Part shown: positions 59,631-64,000 of the stretch, in pieces
Numbering within the stretch: the first letter of the stretch is position 1
How the letters are laid out: each line of letters opens with the position of its first letter
From: Beijerinckiaceae bacterium
GTDB taxonomy: Bacteria > Pseudomonadota > Alphaproteobacteria > Rhizobiales > Beijerinckiaceae
Length of the DNA: 64,000 bases
NCBI GenBank assembly: GCA_024304885.1
Contig: JALJOM010000008.1
Span: forward strand, 408,501-472,500
Direction: 5' to 3'
Position numbers and translations under genes: made by a program
Notes under the pieces: model-generated
The model's input: only the letters and a program-made list of their open reading frames with translations
Database searches by the model: none
What the model was told of the DNA's origin: nothing

Positions 59631-60692
59631 TCAAGTGTCCGAGAGATCCGAATCGTCGGAAAACAGCTCCGGCTGCAATGGTCCCGGCTCCGGCGCCTTC
59701 AGCCCCAGGTGGCGGAAGGCATGCACGGTCAGCATGCGCCCGCGCGGCGTGCGCTGGACGAAGCCCTGCTGGATGAGGAAGGGCTCGATGATGTCCTCGA
59801 TCGCGTCGCGGGGCTCGGCGAGTGCGGCCGCGATGGTCTCGATTCCGACCGGGCCGCCCCCGAAAGAGACGCCGATCGTAGTGAGATAGCGCCGGTCCAT
59901 CTGGTCGAGGCCGATCCCGTCGACGTCGAGGCGGGCCAGGGCGTGATCGGCGATCGCGCGGGTGATCCTCGGCTCCTTCGCGACGAGGGCGAAATCCCCG
60001 ACCCGGCGCAACAGGCGTCCGGCGATGCGCGGCGTGCCGCGGGAGCGCTTCGCGATCTCGTTCGCGCCGTCGGCGCTGATCGAAAGACCCAGCACGCGGG
60101 CGCCGCGACCGACGATGGTCTCGAGCTCGGCCACCGCATAGAAATCGAGCCGGATCGGGATGCCGAACCGGTCCCTGAGCGGCGTCGTGAGCAGTCCCGC
60201 CCGGGTCGTCGCCCCGACCAGGGTGAAGCGCGCGAGGTCGAGCTTGATCGAGCGGGCGCCGGGGCCTTCGCCGATGATGAAGTCGAGCTGAAAATCCTCC
60301 ATCGCGGGATAGAGAATCTCCTCGACCGCCGGGGCGAGGCGATGGATCTCGTCGATGAAGAGGACGTCGCGCTCCTCGAGCGCGGTGAGCTGCGCCGCGA
60401 GATCGCCGGCCTTGGCGATGACCGGCCCCGAGGTCGAGCGGAAGTTGACGCCGAGCTCGCGCGCGACGATCTGGGCGAGCGTCGTCTTGCCGAGACCCGG
60501 GGGCCCCCAGAACAGGACATGGTCGAGCGCCTGGCGCCGCGCCTTCGCCGCCTCGATGAAGACCTTCAGGTTGGTTCGCGCCGCCTCCTGGCCGGTAAAG
60601 TCGGCGAGCGCTAGAGGACGTAGCGACAGGTCGGTGTCGTCCGGCTGCTTCTCCGGGGTGATCGGGCTTTGCGGCGCGCGGGGCAAGGACAT
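59631..60692 (-). CDS. ruvB: Holliday junction helicase motor RuvB
   Basis: The protein has 353 residues. Walker A GPPGLGKT, Walker [10 protein letters not shown], sensor [18 protein letters not shown], and the C-terminal winged helix with [13 protein letters not shown]. It drives branch migration with RuvA. I chose the ATG at 60692 with GAGG upstream; a GTG about 19 codons earlier is possible. ruvA and ruvC are not adjacent, unlike in most genomes. Confidence 0.95.
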   Translation of the reverse strand: MSLPRAPQSPITPEKQPDDTDLSLRPLALADFTGQEAARTNLKVFIEAAKARRQALDHVLFWGPPGLGKTTLAQIVARELGVNFRSTSGPVIAKAGDLAAQLTALEERDVLFIDEIHRLAPAVEEILYPAMEDFQLDFIIGEGPGARSIKLDLARFTLVGATTRAGLLTTPLRDRFGIPIRLDFYAVAELETIVGRGARVLGLSISADGANEIAKRSRGTPRIAGRLLRRVGDFALVAKEPRITRAIADHALARLDVDGIGLDQMDRRYLTTIGVSFGGGPVGIETIAAALAEPRDAIEDIIEPFLIQQGFVQRTPRGRMLTVHAFRHLGLKAPEPGPLQPELFSDDSDLSDT

Positions 60693-60782
60693 CGACCTCG
60701 AGTCGATCGGTCGGCCGGGACGGCCGCGCCTCTCGTCCGAAACGATCACCCCTTTGCGACGCGATTCGCAACTCCCCAATCG

Positions 60783-60882
60783 TATTCGCCGCCTTTGAAG
60801 CGTGAGTCACGAAGTGAAGCGCGATTCAAAGGCGAAGAAGCGGAAACGGCGAAAACGACCGGGAATCGACGAGCCCCTCCAC
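60783..60882 (+). repeat. Family C palindromic repeat, copy 2
   Basis: GCCTTTGAAGCGTGAGTCAC with the pairing arm GATTCAAAGGC, then GAAGAAGCGGAAACGGCGAA. The T-A pair in the arm corresponds to C-G in copy 1 (39898-40002), a compensatory change that supports the stem. Confidence 0.75.
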
Positions 60883-60901
60883 GAGCTGCCGAGGCAAAAG
60901 G

Positions 60902-61351
60902 TCAAGCCGCGGGGCGGTAGATCGCGGAATGGCCGGCGAGCTCGGCCGTGATGGTCGCCGGGAGGCGCGCGGTCAGCTTCCATTGCGGCACGCCCTCTCC
61001 CGGCGGATATTGCTCGTCGTCGGCCATGCTCGGATCATGGGGCGCGCGGGGCATGACCTTGACCAGGCGATGGCCTCCGGCAAGGGTCCAGCTCGAGATG
61101 GCGAGATGCTTCAGCTTGGCACCGTCGAGCCCGCCCGGCATGGCGAAACGGTGCTGCGCGGTCATCGAATAGCCGGCGAGCTCGAACTCGTGAGCCTGGG
61201 GCAGCCGATCGAGCTTGGCGATCGTCGCTCCCGCCGCCAGCCGGCCGGCGCGAAAGCCGAGGAGCCTTTCGAAAGCCTGCAGAGGTCGGCCGACGAGGAA
61301 GGCCTCCTTCGTCACATAGCCTCTGACCTCGATATGGTCCCTGACAGCCAT
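60902..61351 (-). CDS. Hypothetical protein
   Basis: The protein has 149 residues with no signal peptide and no family I recognise. It begins MAVRDHIEVRGYVTKEAFLV and has FELAGYSMTAQHRFAMPGG in the middle. The strong ribosome binding site GCAGGAGAA before the ATG and the clean frame support a real gene. It follows the 274-residue unknown gene on the same strand 17 bases later, so the two probably act together. Confidence 0.65.
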   Translation of the reverse strand: MAVRDHIEVRGYVTKEAFLVGRPLQAFERLLGFRAGRLAAGATIAKLDRLPQAHEFELAGYSMTAQHRFAMPGGLDGAKLKHLAISSWTLAGGHRLVKVMPRAPHDPSMADDEQYPPGEGVPQWKLTARLPATITAELAGHSAIYRPAA

Positions 61352-61368
61352 TTCTCCTGCCTCGTGGG

Positions 61369-62193
61369 TTACCGAAACAACTCGGCCTTGCCGGCCGCGA
61401 AGGCATCGAGATAGCGTCTCGCGCGACGCCGATCTGTGCGCAATGGCGCCGACATCGCCATCGTCACGGCGCGCGCTTCCAGCGCCTGGAAATCGATGAT
61501 CCGCGACCAGCGGCGCACGGCGACGATGTCTTGCTCGTCGTCGCCGGTCCCGACGCGTTCGAGGGGGATCGTCAGCAAGGCCGCGAGACCGTCCGGATCG
61601 TCCATCGCCTGCCTCGTGAAGAGATAGACGCGCTGCTCCTCGCCATGGCCGAACCAGAACCAGAGAAGAGAGGCGGGAAAGCGCTGCGCCCAAAAGGCCG
61701 AGGTCGCGGCGAGGGCGCCGATGCGGTCGAGAAGCGCCTTGCGGATCTGCGGCAAGGCCTCGCCGAGGTCGGGACGCTCGGGGTCTTGCTCGAACGCCAT
61801 GACCGCGGCGCAGAGGAGGGAAATGTCCGGTAGATTCCGGGCGGCTTCGGCGACACGGGCGCCTCGCGCGTCCGGGGCCATGCCCGCCAAGGCGGCGACG
61901 ACGAGACGGCAGAGCCGTGGTTCGAGCGCCTCGCCGTCCTCCGTAGGTGGATCGCCGCCGCCCGCCACCTCGTTCAGGAGCGGGCCTTCGAGCAGCAGCT
62001 CGAACCAGTCCGCGGCGGCTCGCGTGCCGTGGCCGAGTGCGCCCTCGAGAGCCGCGAGAACCTCTTCGCGGAGCAAGGACTTGCCCTCGGCGCCGAGGGT
62101 CTCGAGCCGATCCCGGATCGCCGCCATGGCCGCGGCGGGGGCCATGCGGTCGAGCAGGGCGGCGAGGTCGAATTCGCCGAGACGATGGATCAT
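61369..62193 (-). CDS. Hypothetical protein
   Basis: The protein has 274 residues, mainly helical and Ala/Leu-rich (FDLAALLDRMAPAAAMAAIR, later FPASLLWFWFGHGEEQRVYL). No signal peptide and no recognised domain. The aromatic WFWFGHGEEQRVYLF stretch is the most distinctive part. It is cotranscribed with the gene at 60902-61351. Confidence 0.65.
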   Translation of the reverse strand: MIHRLGEFDLAALLDRMAPAAAMAAIRDRLETLGAEGKSLLREEVLAALEGALGHGTRAAADWFELLLEGPLLNEVAGGGDPPTEDGEALEPRLCRLVVAALAGMAPDARGARVAEAARNLPDISLLCAAVMAFEQDPERPDLGEALPQIRKALLDRIGALAATSAFWAQRFPASLLWFWFGHGEEQRVYLFTRQAMDDPDGLAALLTIPLERVGTGDDEQDIVAVRRWSRIIDFQALEARAVTMAMSAPLRTDRRRARRYLDAFAAGKAELFR

Positions 62194-62252
62194 GGGTCTG
62201 GGCCGCGCCGTCGATCCTTGCGCTCCGGGAGAGCGACCGCCTGTCGAACCTC

Positions 62253-62579
62253 TCAGCTCGTCTTCGGCTTGAAGAGCGCGTTCTTGACGAGCCCGACGAC
62301 GAAGGTGACGATCGCGCCCGTGACGCCGCCGCCCGCGAGCTGGCCGGCGAAGACCGCGATGTCGAACCCGCTTCCGGTCACGGCGCCGCTCGCCGCGCCG
62401 CCGCCGAGCGCGGGGATCAGGGCTTCGAGGATCTGGCCGCCGAGGCCACCGCCGATCGCGCCGGCGATCGTCTTGGTGAGGGGGCCGAGGTCGATATTCT
62501 TCGCGATGCCGCTGATCGCATTGCCGCCGATCGCGCCGGCGATGGCTTGGATGATGAGCGTGATGATGGGTCCGGACAT
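62253..62579 (-). CDS. Small glycine-rich membrane protein, unknown
   Basis: The protein has 108 residues. It has hydrophobic helices with glycine zippers (IITLIIQAIAGAIGGNAISG, then TIAGAIGGGLGGQILEALIP, then LAGGGVTGAIVTFVVGLV). It resembles the neighbour at 62813-63091 in its start and spacing. GAGGAAACGCC precedes the ATG. Confidence 0.7.
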   Translation of the reverse strand: MSGPIITLIIQAIAGAIGGNAISGIAKNIDLGPLTKTIAGAIGGGLGGQILEALIPALGGGAASGAVTGSGFDIAVFAGQLAGGGVTGAIVTFVVGLVKNALFKPKTS

Positions 62580-62812
62580 TGGCGTTTCCTCCTCTGGCAG
62601 CGCTCCCGACCGAATGCGTCGGCGGGGCGTGAAGGGGCGAGCCGAGGCGGCATGGAGCGAGCCGCGGAGCGTGACCGGACCGCGCTCGGGCTGCAGGACC
62701 GAGCCGCCGTGCCACGCTCCGACCCTACCGCTCGAGCATTACCGTTGGCAACATCGTCAGGGGACGGGAAAACGGCTGCGAGGCGGCGGCTCGTCGGAGC
62801 TGCTGTCGAGCG

Positions 62813-63091
62813 TCAATACTTGAACGGCTCCTTGAAGAACCCTGCGATCGTCGTGAAGATCACCCCGCCGATGGCGCTCGCGACCAGGTTGCCGAGAATC
62901 GAAACGAGATCCGGACCCCCGGCCATCTGCGCGATCGGGAAGCGCATGAGCTGGGCGAGGATCACGCCGCCGATCACTCCATAGACGGCATGCTTCCTCG
63001 GGTCGTAGTCCTTGAGCTGGAGCCCCATGGCATAGCCGGCGAGGCCGCCGCCGATGATCTGAACGATCAGGTGGACGATAATGGCTGTCAT
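62813..63091 (-). CDS. Small glycine-rich membrane protein, unknown, second copy
   Basis: The protein has 92 residues with three hydrophobic stretches (IIVHLIVQIIGGGLAGYAMG, then VIGGVILAQLMRF, then LVASAIGGVIFTTIAGFF). It is probably a distant paralogue of the gene at 62253-62579. I chose the ATG at 63091, preceded by GGAGGCAGAGAGC. Confidence 0.7.
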   Translation of the reverse strand: MTAIIVHLIVQIIGGGLAGYAMGLQLKDYDPRKHAVYGVIGGVILAQLMRFPIAQMAGGPDLVSILGNLVASAIGGVIFTTIAGFFKEPFKY

Positions 63092-63298
63092 GCTCTCTGC
63101 CTCCATGTGACGTCTCTGAATCGGTCCGGCCGGCTCTGGCCCGCCGAGCCCCGCGTCGCGATTCGGCTCGGCCAGACGGGATCCGCCTCATACTTGGCGC
63201 GCAGCGGCCGGATTCCGAGGCCCGGGCGTGCGATTTCTCGGGGCACTCTGCGCTGCCTCGGCCGCGCTTCGCTCCGCCCGGCCTGTCCCGGGACCGCG

Positions 63299-64000
63299 TC
63301 AGTCTCGTGGCTCCGGCGTGCGCTGGTGCCAGATGTCGAAAAGGGTCAAGGTGAGCGTGACGATCATCGGCCCGAGGACGAGCCCGGAGGTGCCGAACAG
63401 CTGCAAGCCGCCGATGAAGGAGATGAAGGCCGGAACCGAGTGGAGCTTCAGCCTCGTGCCGACGAGGACGGGATAAAGGATGTTGTCGATGGTGCCGACG
63501 ACGCCTACGCCCCAGAGGCCGAGGATGGCGGCGTTGGTCCAGGCGCCGTCGAGCGCCAGGTAGATCATGGCCGGAATCCAGACCACGAAGGCGCCGAGGA
63601 TCGGCACGAGCGCGAGCAGGGCCATCACGAGGCCCCAGAGGAACGGCGCCGGAAGGCCGAGCCACCAGAACATCGCGCCGCCGAGCGCGCCCTGGATGGC
63701 GGCGACGACCAGGGTTCCGTAGATCGTCGCGTGGATCGTATCTACGACGCGGCCGAACAGCTGGTCGGTCTCCGCCTGCGACAACGGCAGCAGGTTCCGC
63801 AGGGCCCCCACCACGAGCCCGCGGTCGCGCAGGAAAAAGAACAGCAGGTAGAACGTCAGCAGGGTGCCGAGCAGCTGCACCACGGAGCCGCGGACGAAGG
63901 ACGCGGCCGTGGTAGTCAGCGAGGCCGCGACATTGCGGAAGATCGCAGGCAGGTCGAACTGCCGCTCGAGCCACCTCTCGATCGGTGCGATGCGAGGATG
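63299..64000 (-). CDS. AI-2E family transporter / PerM-type permease, C-terminal part (start outside window)
   Basis: The frame is open to the window end, giving about 233 residues. It contains LLGTLLTFYLLFFFLRDRG, IQGALGGAMFWWLGLPAPFL and the family signature IDNILYPVLVGTRLKLHSVP, then GPMIVTLTLTLFDIW. The PF01594 family includes the Na+/H+ antiporter TuaT and the AI-2 exporter TqsA; the substrate is unknown here. Confidence 0.88.
   Translation of the reverse strand, partial: HPRIAPIERWLERQFDLPAIFRNVAASLTTTAASFVRGSVVQLLGTLLTFYLLFFFLRDRGLVVGALRNLLPLSQAETDQLFGRVVDTIHATIYGTLVVAAIQGALGGAMFWWLGLPAPFLWGLVMALLALVPILGAFVVWIPAMIYLALDGAWTNAAILGLWGVGVVGTIDNILYPVLVGTRLKLHSVPAFISFIGGLQLFGTSGLVLGPMIVTLTLTLFDIWHQRTPEPRD

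Overview
The window is GC-rich chromosomal DNA from an alphaproteobacterium, most likely of the Hyphomicrobiales (Beijerinckiaceae/Methylocystaceae-like diazotrophs). Supporting this are a full MoFe nitrogenase block with alphaproteobacterial accessory genes, a DUF1465/RcdA gene behind a perfect CtrA box, an mdh-sucCD-sucA-sucB-lpd cluster, a MbnP/MbnH pair of the kind known from methanotrophs, and dispersed palindromic intergenic repeats. The lineage is inferred from gene content; no 16S rRNA or other taxonomic marker is present. I found no tRNA, rRNA, CRISPR array, insertion sequence or prophage.

Layout. 1-2840: end of a Blh-type sulfur dioxygenase/hydrolase, a GNAT acetyltransferase, an ArsR regulator and a TauE/SafE permease with an OmpA domain fused to its C terminus (sulfur/persulfide handling). 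2980-4615: ftsE-ftsX. 4954-7380: a small secreted Cys protein and a Tat-exported PhoX phosphatase behind Pho-box-like repeats. 7675-11472: smpB, dapA, a soluble lytic transglycosylase. 11584-14618: ergothioneine genes egtB-egtD with a fatty-acid hydroxylase-like gene. 14783-16234: a TIR-membrane-FGE fusion protein.

16344-29979 is the nitrogen-fixation island. A minus-strand operon (degenerate receiver protein, ArsC-like nitrogenase-associated protein, SagB-type flavoprotein read through into a rhodanese, ankyrin protein) diverges from nifHDK-nifE-nifN-nifX-DUF269-DUF683-fdxB-nifQ. Between them lie two TGT-N10-ACA NifA sites and a sigma54 promoter facing nifH; a weaker sigma54-like promoter faces the accessory operon. 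NifE carries two tandem BFD-type [2Fe-2S] domains after its normal C terminus. nifB, nifA, nifS, nifU and nifV are not in this window.

31059-38335: an FAD monooxygenase, an AprI/Inh-domain protein, and a TonB-dependent receptor convergent with mbnP-mbnH, a possible copper or metallophore locus. 38782-48650: mdh, sucC, sucD, sucA, sucB, a DUF4160-DUF2442 fusion and lpd, i.e. the lower TCA cycle from 2-oxoglutarate to succinate plus malate oxidation. 48692-64000: two tandem L,D-transpeptidases, a decayed VOC gene, an SGNH hydrolase, a DUF3574 protein, rpmE, rcdA, sufE, an in-frame aroK-aroB fusion, plsY, dprA, a glycine-zipper lipoprotein, a plsC-like acyltransferase behind a Pho-box match, ruvB, four small unknown proteins and a partial AI-2E-type transporter.

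Three families of palindromic repeats (here A, B, C) recur between genes, and one B copy forms the last codons of egtB. The most notable items are the NifE with two extra iron-sulfur domains, the divergent nif accessory operon with its SagB-rhodanese read-through and receiver lacking its phosphoacceptor, the TauE-OmpA fusion, the TIR-FGE protein and the MbnPH/TonB locus.
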